This document shows, piece by piece, positions 36,604-49,600 of a DNA stretch of 64,000 nt (within the stretch, counting starts at the first letter, position 1; every line of letters starts with the position of its first letter). A program made the position numbers and the translations under genes. Under the pieces are notes generated by a model. That model was not told the DNA's origin and ran no database searches. It saw nothing but the letters and a program-made list of their open reading frames with translations. The DNA is taken from NCBI GenBank assembly GCA_009809945.1, contig WTPW01002599.1, positions 1-64,000 on the forward strand, read 5' to 3'. The stretch comes from Gigaspora margarita. Taxonomy: Eukaryota; Glomeromycota; Glomeromycetes; Diversisporales; Gigasporaceae.

Positions 36604-37675
36604 TAGGGATGGGTACGGTTACAGTTATAGCTGTTTTTGACTGGCTATAGCCGTAACCGATTCTAGTCGGTCAGAGGCTGGGACACGTAAAATTTTAGAT
36701 ATAAAATTTTCACAAAAAATCTAAAATTTCAAGTATCAACTCAAGTTTTCTAAAATTTCTAAATTCTAGAGAATTTATGTTTCAGAATTTTACAATTTTG
36801 GACATTAGCAGCAAACTACCTTAATACTGGCCTGCACAGTAGATGCAAAAAATCATCGGTTTGTCTATCCTTAGTGATACACATTATTTTTAATAAAAAT
36901 TTTATACACTTCTATTACATAACTATTTTGTATTAGATATCAATGCAGTGATCTAGAAACATAAATTCATGTGACTTAGTGCGATTTAATTCCTAATCAT
37001 TTTTATATTTGATAAATAAATATTCTTCAGGACAATCAGCAAAACTTAAATACTAATTTATTGAAAATTCTACAATGTTGTATTTTAATAAAAAAAAAGA
37101 ATGAACTTATAAAATTTTTCAAATTTATCTAAAATTTGTTAATTTAAATCAAAATTTATCTAAAATTTATAAAATTTAAATCAAAATTTATCTAAATTTT
37201 GTTAAATTTAATCTATATTTTCCTAAATTTTTGTTGTTATCAGAAAAAATTTTGAGTTTTTAAAACTAAAATTTTATGGGTCCCAGATCAGAGGGGCTTA
37301 GCTGACCGACTAAATTATAACTGATGCCAGATTTCAAAACAGATTGATACGGATCAGCCCAATAAGCAGAAGATCCCGTAAAGACGAAATATAATTCTTT
37401 GTGTAACCATAAATTTGTCGATCCTTATTTTCATGCTTTAATCTCAATTATCTCAAGAGCCAAAGAACCAATTTTGATGTTCTAACCGTCATTGGAATCA
37501 GAAAAATTGGCTCTACAACTTTGGTTAAAGGATCAAAGAACCTTTGCATAGTAAAATATTTGATCGACTATAGTCAGCTATTAGCCGGTATGACCAACGC
37601 ACTTAGCTGGTTATATATGCCTATAGTCGATAATAACCGACCAAAACCAACCGTAACTGACTGAACCTATCCCTA
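36604..37675. mobile_element. 1072-bp hAT-type MITE
   Basis: Starts TAGGGATGGGTACGGTTA and its right end reversed starts TAGGGATAGGTTCAGTCAG; CGGTTA-type words recur near both ends. The 8-bp flanks TTCCTGAC (36,596-36,603) and CTCCTGAC (37,676-37,683) match at 7 of 8. It has no ORF. It split the tail of the 19-bp minisatellite, whose continuation (GCAACCCTGACTATTGATAA) follows at 37,684. Confidence 0.85.
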
Positions 37676-37683
37676 CTCCTGAC

Positions 37684-38842
37684 GCAACCCTGACTATTGA
37701 TAAAACTAATGCCCTAGCTCTCCAACACAAAAAAATTGTTCACAACCTGTAATTTTAACTTTAAGATCAGGTGTAACGTAAAATTTTTTTACAAAACAGA
37801 TAGCTCTAAATTTTATCAGGAAACCATGTATTACATCGTGAAATTTTACTAATAGCCACAATGGCCAATATATTTTTCTAACCCTAACCCTAATTATAAT
37901 GCAGTTTTCTAACCCTAATTATAGCAGTTTTCTTAGCCTTAATCTTACACGTATTTTTACTAAGCAAACAAAACACATTTGTTTTGATTATCACATTACA
38001 CTTGATACTAAATTTTGATTGGTCAAAATTACAAAATTACAGAGTGATCAATTTTTTGTGAGAGCGCTACCTAAGATGATGAACCTTGTCAATTGAAGAA
38101 ACTTTACATCAAATCTAAACAGATTATTTTTTTTATTGCTAGCATTTCACTAGCAACAGCGGAGCATAGGATCAACTCATACAGGAGGGTCACCAAATTC
38201 CAGGTCAGAAATGTCAGAGTGCATCAGAACCATGAACAGCTGGATCGGAATTGATCGATTTAGCCTCAAGATCATAAAAATTTTACTAATGAAAACATAT
38301 CCATTCATTAAGTAATTTGCTGTAGCTAAACACCATCCTAGAACCGACGCATATGACCTGGAGTTTTGGTATCCTTACTGTAAAATTTGAGTAGGATTGA
38401 TTGTCCGAACACATGGGTAATGGCTAGGAAACCCCATCTCTGACACTTTTTTATCAATTTGAGATTTTGATTCAAATTAAAATACTGGTTCTTATTAATA
38501 TGTAGTACATTTTTTATTATACATTTATTTAATAAATTATCGAGATTTTTTAACTTTAAAAAAACAATTCTTCAAAAATTTAATGTTCTAAAAATAGATA
38601 GATGATCATTAAATCATCCAATCAAAAGTGGCACAGATCATCAATAAATTGATGATATAAAAAAATTTTTTTTATCGCTAACAAAAAAACTACGTATAAA
38701 GTTACCTTTTAGTTCAAAAAAAAGCGTAAGGTAAATTATGTATTATATTTATATATTTGATACTAATATTTAAAATTTTAACAAAAATTTTTTTATTTAT
38801 CATTATTTGAGCATTTAGATTTTTACTTTAATAAAAAAGAAG
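37684..38842. other. Intergenic with dispersed repeats
   Basis: Holds CTAACCCTAACCCTAATTAT at about 37,880, a copy of the CAGGAGGGTC motif at 38,178-38,275, and otherwise AT-rich sequence with no supported gene. A possible 300-bp MITE with CTGTAATTTT ends (about 37,748-38,042) lacks a target duplication. Confidence 0.5.
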
Positions 38843-40537
38843 TTATTTATTAAGCCATGATGGCTTTGGACAGGTTATGTCTTGAAATTTTATATCAACA
38901 TATTTTCTTATTTCATAGTAAAGGTACTCTTATCGTTCTTTTGATAAAGGTTTTAAAGAAATTTTATCAAGAACCTCATTAACATTGAACTTATTTTTTA
39001 AAGTATTAAATGTGCTATAGGTGCCATGTGCTTCAGTTTGACATAATTCCTTTCCTGGATTTTTAGAAGTAAATAAAAAATGATTATATTTTAAAATTCC
39101 TGTTAGTTCTTTAAAATGTGGTTTTAAAAATTTAGAAAATTCATAATAAGCCCATCCTTCACTATTATTATAATGTATTCCTTTATTGGCACTATTTTTT
39201 GTTGACTTATCAATTACTTTTTGATGTCATCTACTGTGTTTATAATTGTTTTTCGAAAAAGTGTTTTAATATTACCAAAGTATCCATCGCATATAAATTT
39301 TGTGTGTCCAGTTATCATAAAATTTATCTCAATCGTATTATACATTCCGACTAACATAAGCTAGCACCAAAAGTATAATGAAAGATTATTTTTATTTTGT
39401 GCTGAGCAATTACCACAAGTTACTTTTAAATGTTTTTCAGATTATAAAATTGTAGCAATCCATTATAAACAAGATTAATTGTCGTATTTGCTCCTTTACT
39501 TGTTCCATGGGGAAATTCATTTTTTGCAATTACATAATTTAATTGTTGAGCTGGATTTTGCCCAGTATTACAAATACCAAAAATATGAGCCTGAAGTGCA
39601 TATTTAAAATATGTTGTACCAATTTGTTGAGGAGAATAGGGCACAGGAACATTTTGTGCCCAATCGTAACATACATGTCCTGTATCAGGTAGTATTGTAC
39701 TTGTTAAAATATTGCTACGATAATATTCCCATTCTTTTTCTGCCTTTTGTTTTGATCGTCTAACCTTTTTTGAATTAATTCTTTTTCTTCATTATAATTT
39801 GCACTTCAAATTTCAGCCTTTAACATTTTACTTGTTTCACATAAATCTGTACTAGACATCATCATAAATTTTATATGTGGTAATAATTCTTTCCAAATAC
39901 GAATAAAGCTTTTATAACTAATTTTATCAAATGGTTTTTCAGAAAAAATATTAAGACATTCGATAAAATTAGCATATACTTTAGTATAATCTTTGTCAGT
40001 TGGTAAATAAATTATTGATTGTGTATCATATTGTAAATTTTGACCTGGAGAAGGATATCCACAAATATTAGCATAATTACTAATAAATGTAGAACTAAAG
40101 TTGAAACTGTTTGGTTAATTGTTGTATGATTTTTTATTTTAGGAATTCGCTTCGTATTTCCATGTACTCGTTCAACTAATCCTTTAGTTACTAAATTTTT
40201 CTTAACTTGGATTAGATAATCATTTCCAATTCCAATTAACTTAAGATAAGTATTTTTACAGAGTTTAATATTATTATTGAAATGATAATTAAATTTCTTT
40301 TTAGTATTTTCATTAGTATCTTCATTTGTTTGATTATATTCAAACACCATGAGCTGGCCCATTAAAACTAAATCAAGTTCTTTTTTATCTAAGCTACGAA
40401 ATTGCGAATGTCATTCAAAAAATTGCTTATTCCAACTTTTTCAAAGCATTGATAAGTTTTTCGCATTCAGCATTCACAGTTTTTGGATTGAAAAAATTTC
40501 CATAAATCTTTTGCAACTTCTTGTACCAACTCATTAG

Positions 40538-41077
40538 TGGGTAACCATAAATTATGTTATGCTTGAGGGGGGGGGTCCCCCAAAATATAACGATTTTGCA
40601 ATATGCAGGGGGAGGTCCCTCTAACATAACGCAATTTTTTTCTAAAAATTTGTCTAAAACTTGATCCAGTAGTCCAAATTGAATGATTTTGGTACCATTC
40701 GAACCGTCTCGAGGGGAGGATTCGCATGGTACCAAATTCATTTGATTTGGATCACTGGATCACGTTTATTAACGAAATACTATTGGTTACTATGTTTTCT
40801 TATAAAATTACTATAAAATCAATAGTATTTCGTTAATAAAACGTGATCCAGTGGTCTAAATGAAATGTTTTGGTACCATTGGATTCATCTCATAGAGACG
40901 AATTGAATGGTACCATAATCATCCAGATTGGATCACTGGGTCATTATATATACAAGTTTTTGTAAAATTTTATATATAAACATACAGATTTTTAAAAAGT
41001 TTTTTATATAGTAGAGGAGGGGGTCAAGAGCTACTATGTAGGGGTACATAATGTTATTTATGGATGCCCCCTTATCT
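40538..41077. mobile_element. 540-bp foldback insertion in the DUF7869 pseudogene
   Basis: Ends GGGTAACCATAAATTATG (left) and, reversed from the right, GGGGCATCCATAAATAACAT give an imperfect inverted repeat. Just inside are G/C homopolymers (nine G at about 40,567). The centre is the GGTACC palindrome composite at 40,663-40,942. The host reading frame resumes on either side, so it is an insertion. A target duplication was not resolved. Confidence 0.65.
40663..40942. repeat. Composite GGTACC palindrome
   Basis: Two hairpins (40,663-40,761 and 40,845-40,942), each with GATCCAGT or GATCACTGG at both ends and GTTTTGGTACCATT / AATGGTACCA arms, flank a third inverted pair (TATTAACGAAATACTATTG ... 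CAATAGTATTTCGTTAATA). The total folds as a palindrome of palindromes, like 26,402-26,680. Confidence 0.9.
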
Positions 41078-41157
41078 TCATAATCATCTAAACCTAATTG
41101 CTCTAAAGTAATATGTGATTGAAAAAATATATTTTCTTTATTTTCATTTAAAGACAT

Positions 41158-42319
41158 TGTTAAGGGAAAAGGGTATGTAAATCATTTCTATTAATAAACT
41201 AGTTACAAAAAATTTTATATTTAATAATAAAGAAAATTTTTATTAAGTAACCATATTAAATTTTTAAATAAAATTGTAGAGGAGGTTTTTCTGATTCTAA
41301 TAGTGGTTGAATCATAAAAATTGGCCTAGTAGAATATAAGATATAGCAGTTTTTATCTTCGCGACCCTATTTTACTTATTGTTTATATGTGATTTGATTG
41401 GCCAATTTGTGATCACCCCTGCTGAATAGACCACACCCCCACAAAAGTTTTTACTATAAAACTTTATCAAATTTCATTCAAAATTCATAAAATTTTTAGG
41501 TTATGCGTAATTTTTTATTACGAACAATTTTACTTAGTACATAAATAACAATTTATTTAGTAAAAAATTAACTTTTATATGTAGCAACTTGTAAATTCGC
41601 AGTAAAAATATTTTTTGTCACTTGTTTATTAATTAAAATGATCTATATACCCTCTACCTTAAAGACAAGGTAAGTTAACAGATAATCACATGATCAAAAT
41701 AATGATTGACATTATATTATATGAGGATATCTAAAAATAGATCAAAATTCAGGGGTAAAAAACAACAAAAATTTAGATAACACAAACAATTAATCGCTAT
41801 TTTCTCAAAATGGAAGGGTTTTCCTAGTCCATTACCCACATGATTTATTGAACCATCAATAATGACACTAATGAATATCTGTTATTTCATTTGCAGACTA
41901 AAACCATACCCTCAAATATCTTTAATTCGTACTGAGGTTTTAATCATTCGCTAGGTGTTTAATTTACTCGCGAGAGTCTATATCCCTAGTTGAGGGTACC
42001 AGCAGGGTACCCTCGTTGAGGGCTAAAATCACCTAACTATGCACAAACTATGCCAAAATAAGAAATACATAAAATGATACATAATAATAAAATACTATGA
42101 CACTGCCAATTCGTAGAACACCTATCGGATATGTCTGGATGATTGTTGCAAATCATCAGGCAATGTCGAATCGATGTCAAAAAGATGAAAACTAGGAAGA
42201 TATAATAATGAACAAAAAATTAACTTTACATGGACTAATTTATTTCTATTATGAAAGAAATGAATATTAGTCTTATGCTTTATCAAAATCATCATGGGTT
42301 TTGTTATTTATTATTGGTT
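41158..42319. other. Intergenic, one dispersed repeat
   Basis: 41,915-42,080 is the second copy of the repeat seen at 12,555-12,780 (shared flanks, different core with GGTACCAGCAGGGTACC). The rest has no recognisable gene. Confidence 0.5.
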
Positions 42320-42440
42320 TCATCATGCGTCATGGGTTCATGCGTCATGCGTTTCGTCATGCGTCGTGGGTTTCGTCATGCGTCATGGGTTTCGTCATGC
42401 GTCATGGGTTTCATCATGCGTCATGGGTTTCGTCATTCGT
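42320..42440 (-). repeat. 19-bp minisatellite, inverted relative to 36.5 kb
   Basis: About six units of GTCATGCGTCATGGGTTTC; reversed this is GAAACCCATGACGCATGAC, similar to the unit at 36,456 (GAAACCCTTGACGATTGAC). It is followed by CCTGACGAAATGG and, at about 42,494-42,515, TGCGTCATGCGTCAGGCATC. Overlapping ORFs in it are repeat artefacts. Confidence 0.9.
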
Positions 42441-42861
42441 CAATTCGTCAATTTGAAGTTGCCTGACGAAATGGTTTCGTCATTGTCAATGCCGCAGTTT
42501 GCGTCATGCGTCAGGCATCATTAATTTGGACTATGAAATTCCCGAATAAAGAAAAAAATAAAATCAATATTAAACTAAAAATAACATCAAAAATCCATAA
42601 TTCAAAATTAAAATTCATAAATCATATAATAAGTGATGTACAAATCTTATTTAAATTAAAATTTGAATACACTTATTTATATGATATGCTTACTATAAAT
42701 TATTTTACTGTTAATCGATACTGCTTCTAATATTGTTTTATGCTTAACATGTCTAAAATTTCAAATTGTCAACATCAAATTAAACAAATAAGGGTTTCAA
42801 TTAAAATTCGCAATCTTATTTTGATAAAATAAGATGATGTAATTATTATCAAATAAGTAAT

Positions 42862-43040
42862 TAGGCTAGCTGCGCAGCGTGTGATGCTGTGCAGGACCAG
42901 TAAGATCATTATCTTGGTTTAAGGGTTATATTCTCAATCGGGTGACAACTCTACAGGGGCGTCCCCAAAATTTCGGTCGGAAGACTTCGGAGTGCATCGG
43001 ATCATGATCAGCTGGATCGGAATTGATCAATTTTGGCCAC
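42862..43040 (+). repeat. GCGC-box plus CAGGRGGGTC motif, probable transposon end
   Basis: AGCTGCGCAGCGTGTGATGC, GCAGGACCAGTAAGATCA, then at 42,949 CTACAGGGGCGTCCCCAAAA with CATCGGATCATGATCAGC and GGATCGGAATTGATCAATTT. The order is the same as at 56.3 kb. The partner end was not found. Confidence 0.65.
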
Positions 43041-43567
43041 ACTTACGTTACACATGCACATGATCATATCAGCACAATTGTTACATATCGTAAAAAAAAA
43101 AAAAAAAAGAAAAAAAGGAAAAAAGAAGAAAAAAAAAATTCAATTCGTAATATCATCGAGCCCATCACTCAACTAACGAAAATCATCACCTATAATCAAA
43201 GCGATGCGTAAACCATAATATTTTAATATCAATCGTATGTTTAATTTTCCTTCGTACGCTACATACGCACATACAACACTTTTCAAATAATGACATATCT
43301 AATCCAATTACACCTTTGAAATTAAAAAATTTACTTCTTTCCAATAACAGATAAACGATAATCATAACTTTTACCGTATAAGGATTCTGAAGAAATCAGC
43401 ATAAGCGACACAGATAAAGTTGATTTCAACCATCCCTATACACATTTCATGTTTCACAAGAAACGTGATCGTACTGGTATGTTTTTTTTGAAAAAAGCAA
43501 ATTTCCTTTTTTGAATATTACAAGGAAACTGTTTTGGTGATCATATGCACGAAAATAGCACAAGATA
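43041..43567. other. Non-coding, A-rich
   Basis: A long A/G run at about 43,091-43,137 gives a Lys-rich spurious ORF. I see no gene. Confidence 0.5.
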
Positions 43568-43577
43568 CTATCCTTAG

Positions 43578-43880
43578 AGGTCGGCTAAAGCGGAGCGAGT
43601 TTTGAAAAATTATTTAAATTAACGTTTATTTAAATTAGGGTTAGGGTTAAAGCCATTTTGGGTTATATTTAAAAGATGTTATAGGTAAAAACACCTTCCC
43701 GACATTTTTTATTAATGCACCAAAGTAGGTTTAGACTATCGTTTCTTGTGTTTTTCGCGTTTTTCTCTTTTTTTCACTTGTTTTGTTTCGTCGGGCTGAT
43801 CCGGGTTTAGTCAAATATTCGCAATTTGATTGGTCGATCAGCTGTCGATCATCAAAAACTCGCTCCGCTTTAGCCTATCT
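43578..43880. mobile_element. 303-bp Mutator-like MITE
   Basis: TIRs AGGTCGGCTAAAGCGGAGCG and, reversed, AGATAGGCTAAAGCGGAGCG are flanked by a perfect 10-bp duplication CTATCCTTAG (43,568-43,577 and 43,881-43,890). Nine to eleven-bp duplications are typical of Mutator-like elements. The interior holds TTAGGGTTAGGGTT near 43,628. Confidence 0.9.
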
Positions 43881-43890
43881 CTATCCTTAG

Positions 43891-44849
43891 TAAAGTCACC
43901 AGATGCAAATAGCAATAATTATTTACACATAGCAAAACGATTACACAGCATAACTATATATGATAAAAAGGATCTAGCCATCCCCATTTATGGTATGTTT
44001 ATATTCTATAGTTGTAGTGAAACTAATTACAAGTTTCACAATGGCTCAATATGAGTTTCTCATTGGCTATTATAATTAGTTTCACCAGTTTCACAGTGGT
44101 TTCACCAGCATTCACCAGTTACACTATGCAGTATAATCAGGGACTGAAATAGGATATATTACATAGACATTTCAAACATGCATGTAAACTCTGTATTTCT
44201 TCTCTTCTATTCATCGTTACTTGATTTAACAATTTAAACGATATGGATGAACCTGGGGAATTTGATGGTTTGTAAAAATTGATATGCAATAAATCGCTTT
44301 TATTAAAATACATCTATGGCGTTTACAAAAATATATGTTATCAAAAATACTGGAAATTTTTACGGCACAAACCTTGAAACTTACCCTAACCCGTATTATA
44401 AAATCTTGAGTTTCGACCTGAATTAAGCTTAATTTAGGCTGTAACTCAAAACTATGCCCATGTTTGCTATTTCAAGATTTTTACTGAAAACAGAAATTCA
44501 TATATAGTCCACTCACGGCAAGAGGAGACAGTAGAATAATTTAAATTTATGTAAAATTTTACAACAATTTTATATCTATTAATCTAAATCTTCAAAATAC
44601 GAAATGTCTGCTTGTTTATAAGGCCAGCAAAGTTAATTTTTCGTTTTGCATAACCGGCCGACCTAATTTTTCCAAAAAAAAAATTTTTTTAAAAAAAATT
44701 CCTATTGCGCCAATTATTCCATTTTTGACATTTAATATTTTCCGGTGTTACCCGATGATGACCTTAAATTTCCGGAATTACCGGTCCGATAAAAAAAAAA
44801 CAAGAAATTTCGGATTCCATGATATGTAAACCGAAGAATATCAATTATT
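43891..44849. other. Intergenic
   Basis: TTTCACCAG words repeat at about 44,080-44,120; ACCGG-rich and homopolymer patches lie at 44,640-44,800. A CTCGAAA/TTTCAAGAT inverted relic near 44,402-44,486 resembles the inner repeat of the MITE at 11,934. No gene seen. Confidence 0.45.
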
Positions 44850-46690
44850 ATTTATTAAATATTTTAAATCGATTATAATAATTACCAGAAAGTAAGTTCA
44901 AATACTTATATTCATTTGTTAAATCTGAATTTAAATATCAATTATTAAATAATATTTAATCGACTATAAATATCAAAATAATATTTTAATCGATTATAAT
45001 AACTACAAGCGAGTAAGTCCGAATATGTATATTTATTTGTCAAATTCGAATTTAAATATCAATTATTATTTATTAAATCAAATTTTATTAACTACTAGTG
45101 AGTAAGTTCGAATAAGTATAATCATTTGTTAAATATAAATTTAAATTTTAATTATTACTTATTAAATAATATTTTATTAACTTTTAACTAGCGAGTAAGT
45201 TCGAATATGTATATTCATTTGTTAAATCTGAATTTAAATATCAATTATTATTTATTAATTCATATTTTATTAACTACTAGTAAGTAAGTCCGAATATGTA
45301 TTTTTCATTTTATTAAATCAGAATTTAAATATCAATTATTTATTGCTGGGATGATGCTAAAATCAGATAATGCTGAAATTTTAAATTTTATTTGGGTATT
45401 TTTTCATTTTTGTCTTATAAGGTTAGGATAAGGTTCGGGTATATTTGATATAAAGAGTATACAGTATATAGATTTTAGCAGAGTTTATAGTTTCAAGCCG
45501 AGACCCAAATTTCAGCATCATCTAATTTCAGCTTCATCCCCGACATTTATTTTATTCGAATAGTATATTCATTTGTTAAATCTGAATTTAAATATTAATT
45601 ATTATTTATTTAATCATATTTATTAACTGTTTACTATCAGAAAGTAAGTTCGAATGCGTATATTTATTTTAAATCAGAATTAAATATCAATTATTATTCT
45701 TAAATAATATTTTATTAACTTTTAACTACTAGCGAGTATGTTTGAATACGTATATTCATTTGTTAAATCTGAATTTAATATCAAATATTAAATAATATTT
45801 TAATTGATTATAATAACTACCAGAATGTAAGTTCAAATACGTATATTCATTTGTTAAATCTGAATTTAAATATTAATTATTATCATATTTTATTAACTGT
45901 TTACTAGCAAGTAAGTTCGAATACATATATTCATTTGTTAAACCTGAATTTATATATCAATTATTATTATTTAATAATATTTATTAATACCAGAGGGTAA
46001 GTTCTATATGTATATTTATTTGTAAATCTGAATTTAAATATCAATTATTTATTATATCATATTTTATTAACTGTTAACTACTAGCGGGTAAGATCGAATA
46101 CGTTTAAATATGATTTTAAATATCAATTATTATTTATTAAATTATATTTTCATTGATTATAATAATTACTAGAAGGTAAGTCTGAATACNTATATTCATC
46201 TGTTATATCAGAATTTAAATATCAATTATTATATATTAAATCAAATTTTATTAACTGTCAACTACTAGCAAGTAAGTTTGAATACGTATATTCATTTGTT
46301 AAATCTAAATTTAAATATTAATTATTATTTATTAAATCATATTTTATTAACTGTTAACTTCTAGCACGTAAGTTTGAATACATATATTCATTTGTGAAAT
46401 CTTAATTTAAATATCAATTATTATTTATAAATTATATTTTATTAACTACCAGAACGTAAGTTAGAATATGTATATTCATTTCATTTGTTAAATCTGAATT
46501 TAAATATCAATTATTATTTATTAAACCATATTTTATTAACTACCAGATTGTAAGTTCAAATACATATTCATTTATTAAAATTAGAATTTAAATATCTATT
46601 ATTATTTATTCAATCATATTTTATTAACTACCAGATTGTAAGTTCGAATACTATATTCATTTATTAAATTCGAACTCCATTATTATTGCT
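44850..46690. repeat. 1.8-kb satellite, about 90-bp unit
   Basis: About 18-20 copies of a unit with AGTAAGTTCGAATACGTATA, TTCATTTGTTAAATCTGAAT, TTAAATATCAATTATTATTT and ATTAAATCATATTTTATTAA. Spacing is 85-117 bp. A 200-bp MITE (45,345-45,544) interrupts it. The array ends directly at the ankyrin reading frame. One N at 46,190. Confidence 0.95.
45345..45544. mobile_element. 200-bp MITE in the satellite
   Basis: Left GGGATGATGCTAAAATCAGA, then TAATGCTGAAATTT; right, reversed, GGGGATGAAGCTGAAATTAG, then ATGATGCTGAAATTT. Flanked by ATTTATT (45,338-45,344 and 45,545-45,551). The interior has GGTTAGGATAAGGTTCGG. Confidence 0.85.
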
Positions 46691-46699
46691 AAATAATCT

Positions 46700-49600
46700 T
46701 TGATTAAATACTGTATTGATAGTTGGTTATCACAGATTAATTCTGTTATTAAAAAATACAATGCTGAAGTTAATTGTAAAAACCAAAATGGTAAAACAGC
46801 TTTGCATTGGGCTGCAAAAAACGGGTATACATCTATTATTGAATATTTGATGAAAAACAAAGCTCGGGTTGATGAAAGTAATAATAATGGTGATTCATCG
46901 TTATTTTATGCAGTAAAAGCAGGTCGTAAAAAAGTTATTAATATTTTGATAAATCATCAAGCTAATGTTAACCATACTAATAAGAATGGTGAAATAGCTT
47001 TACACAAAGCTGCATATTATAGTTATCAAGAAATTGTTCAGATTTTGATTGAAAAACATGCCAATTAAGGCTGTTAGTAATAATGGCTGGACAACATTAC
47101 ACTTTGCTGCTGCTGCAGGACATGTAGAGGTGATTAAAATTTTGCTAGAATGTAATAGTAATATTAATGCTGATGGTGAATATAGTAAAACAGCATTATC
47201 TTGTGCTGCAGAAAATAAGCATACAGAAACTGTCAAATATTTACTGGAAGTAGAAGCTAGAAATGAACAAGATTTTAACAAACAATATTTCTATCCTATT
47301 TATTTTGCTGCTAAAAAAAAATATGAAAATGTTGTGAAGTTACTTTCAGAAAAAACTTATGATATAAAATTACATTATACTGCAGGAAAAGAAGATATTG
47401 AAATTGTTAAATTTTTATCAATATTTGATACCAAACATTTTATTATTGATAAACTTGGTAGAACACCATTACATTGGGCTGCATTTGAAGGTTATAACGA
47501 AATGGTAAAAAATTTGGTAGAAAATGACATTAAATTAATTGAATTTGTGGATAACAATAAAGAAACAGCATTGTATGAAGCAGTATGGAATGGACATATA
47601 AAGATTGTAGAATTTTTATATAACCAAGGGGCAAAAACCAATTGTAAAAATATACATGGTTGGAAACCCTTGCACCTAGCTGCAATTTCTTGTCAAGTTG
47701 ATGTTTTCAAGTTTTTAAAAAATAAAGAAGTAAATTTTCAAATGAGTGAATTTTTTGAACAATTAGATGTTTTCCAATTAAATAATTCCAAATTTGAAAA
47801 ATTTTATAATCATGATTTTGCAAAAAAGCTAGTTAAAAGATTTAGAAATTTTGAAAGCCAATTTAAATTAAAAGATAGCCATGATATTGCTCTTTATTTT
47901 TACCAGTTTTTTCTAAAACTTATTGAACATGCAGTAAAATTTAGTGACAAACAAGATAAAAAAGCACTTAGCTATCTATATATATGTGCTCTTAGTAAGA
48001 TTTGTAATCTCAAATCTGAATCACAATCAAATTTAATAATTGATATAAATAGATATTTTGAAAAAGTCCAAAATGATATTTTATTATTCAAAGAAGCAAA
48101 CAAACACATGGAAATAAAAAAATTTAGTAACCAATATGAAAAAACAATTAAGCAGAAAATTGAAGAGGCCTATAATATTAAAGATCAGATTATATATGAA
48201 ATGAATAAAATTGTTAATGAAATAAACCAAAAAATAATTTTATTAATTGAGGAGACAAGAGAAATAATAAATAAGGTTAATGAAAATAAACAAAAATTGG
48301 AGGAAGAGCAAAGTGAGTTAAAAAAAAAATTAGTATTACGACAAACTTTAGGAATTTTAAAAATTGTAGCCCAAACAATAAGTGTTGTTGGTGGTCCTAT
48401 TGGAATTGCTAGTGATGTAATAAAAAGAGGAATTAATATAGCAGAAGTGTTTATTTCAGAAGATAATAAAAATAAATCAAATTTTGAAATTTCTTTAGAT
48501 ATAAAAGATTCTTTAAAAAATATGGAAGAAATGGTTAAATCTGAGGAAAATGAAATAATAATTGCAGAACAACAATTAAAAAAACTGGTTTATGAATGTA
48601 ATAAATATACAAACTTGTCTAATATAAAAGTAAATTTAACTACCATTCAAAATAAATTAAGTAATGTTAATTTTACAACAACAACAGTAAAAGAAATTAA
48701 AGATGAGTTAGTACAAACACAAACAAAATTAGAAGAATTAAAAAAAAAGAATGAAAATACTACTACTGTTACTGATCCAAAAACAAATGTTGAATTAAGG
48801 GTAATATATGACCTTAATATTGCAATTGAAACTACTGAAAAAGTGATTGAGTTATATGACAAATATCAAAAAGATAAAGAAAATCTTGATGCATTAAGTA
48901 ATTCAATAAAGCAAGCAGATGAGGATATTAAAAAATTAAAGCAGTTTGAAGAAAATATTAATAAAGCTATTGTTCCTATGATTAATAAAATGCAGAATGA
49001 TATCAATAATATAGAAAATAAAATTAATAACAAATCTCATGTTTTTCTTGATCTAACTAAATGGAAAGTACAAACTTCATTGGAAAATATTAGAAATGAA
49101 ATTCAGAAAATCTCTAAAGGATTCAATATACAAGAAGATACTATCCATTATATGGAAAAGTTGGATGAAGGAATAACTACCCTTATTAATATATATAACC
49201 ATATACAAGATTATTATGATCAAGTAAATCTTGCTAGTTATATTGCACATATTTATTCTGCAACTAATAAAGAAGATACTATTATTGAATTAGAACAAGA
49301 AATAAGAAACAACATTCTAATAGGGCATTTTAAAAGAGCTAAAAATGCATTTAAACAATGGGTATTTCCATTTGCAAATGTATATTTGAAAGTTTTAGAA
49401 TCATTGTCAGATGATCAAGATATTGACAGCATAATATCACAGATAGAAATATTGTATTCAGAAATTCAAGAACATAATGTAGTTATTAATGAAGAAGATA
49501 AATTTTTGGTAAAAGATGAATTTAATAGTGAATATGAATCCTCAAACCCATTTTTTGTATGGAAAAATGAAATATATGGTCAAGAAATATTAAAGTTGCT

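Larger units (their letters stand above)
38843..41157 (-). pseudogene. DUF7869-type protein, decayed and interrupted
   Basis: Reading the - strand from ATG 41,157 (MSLNENKENIFFQSHITLEQ) the frame is cut by an insertion at 40,538-41,077 and resumes with MSWYKKLQKIYGNFFNP. Further blocks are KNLVTKGLVERVHGN and QTV-type helix-turn-helix sequence, IRIWKELLPHIKFMM, a CETS-KML-type cysteine stretch, and then the DUF7869-like block (SAQNKNNLSLYF, MITGHTKFICDGYFGNIK). The C terminus is CPKPSWLNK with TAA at 38,843-38,845. Several frameshifts and stops exist, for example near 40,390, 39,830 and 39,425. Without the insert it would be about 590 codons. DUF7869 proteins are widespread, repeat-like and of unknown function; an RNase-H-type transposase origin is suspected but not shown. 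The family name is from memory of the motif pattern. Confidence 0.7.

Noticed and set aside
37748..38042. Possible MITE with CTGTAATTTT ends
   Set aside because: Similar ends but no target duplication or paralogous empty site.
42251..42524. Two 71-76-codon ORFs rich in SCVMGF/RHASWV
   Set aside because: Translations of the 19-bp minisatellite.
43023..43211. Lys-rich 62-codon ORF
   Set aside because: Translation of an A/G homopolymer run.
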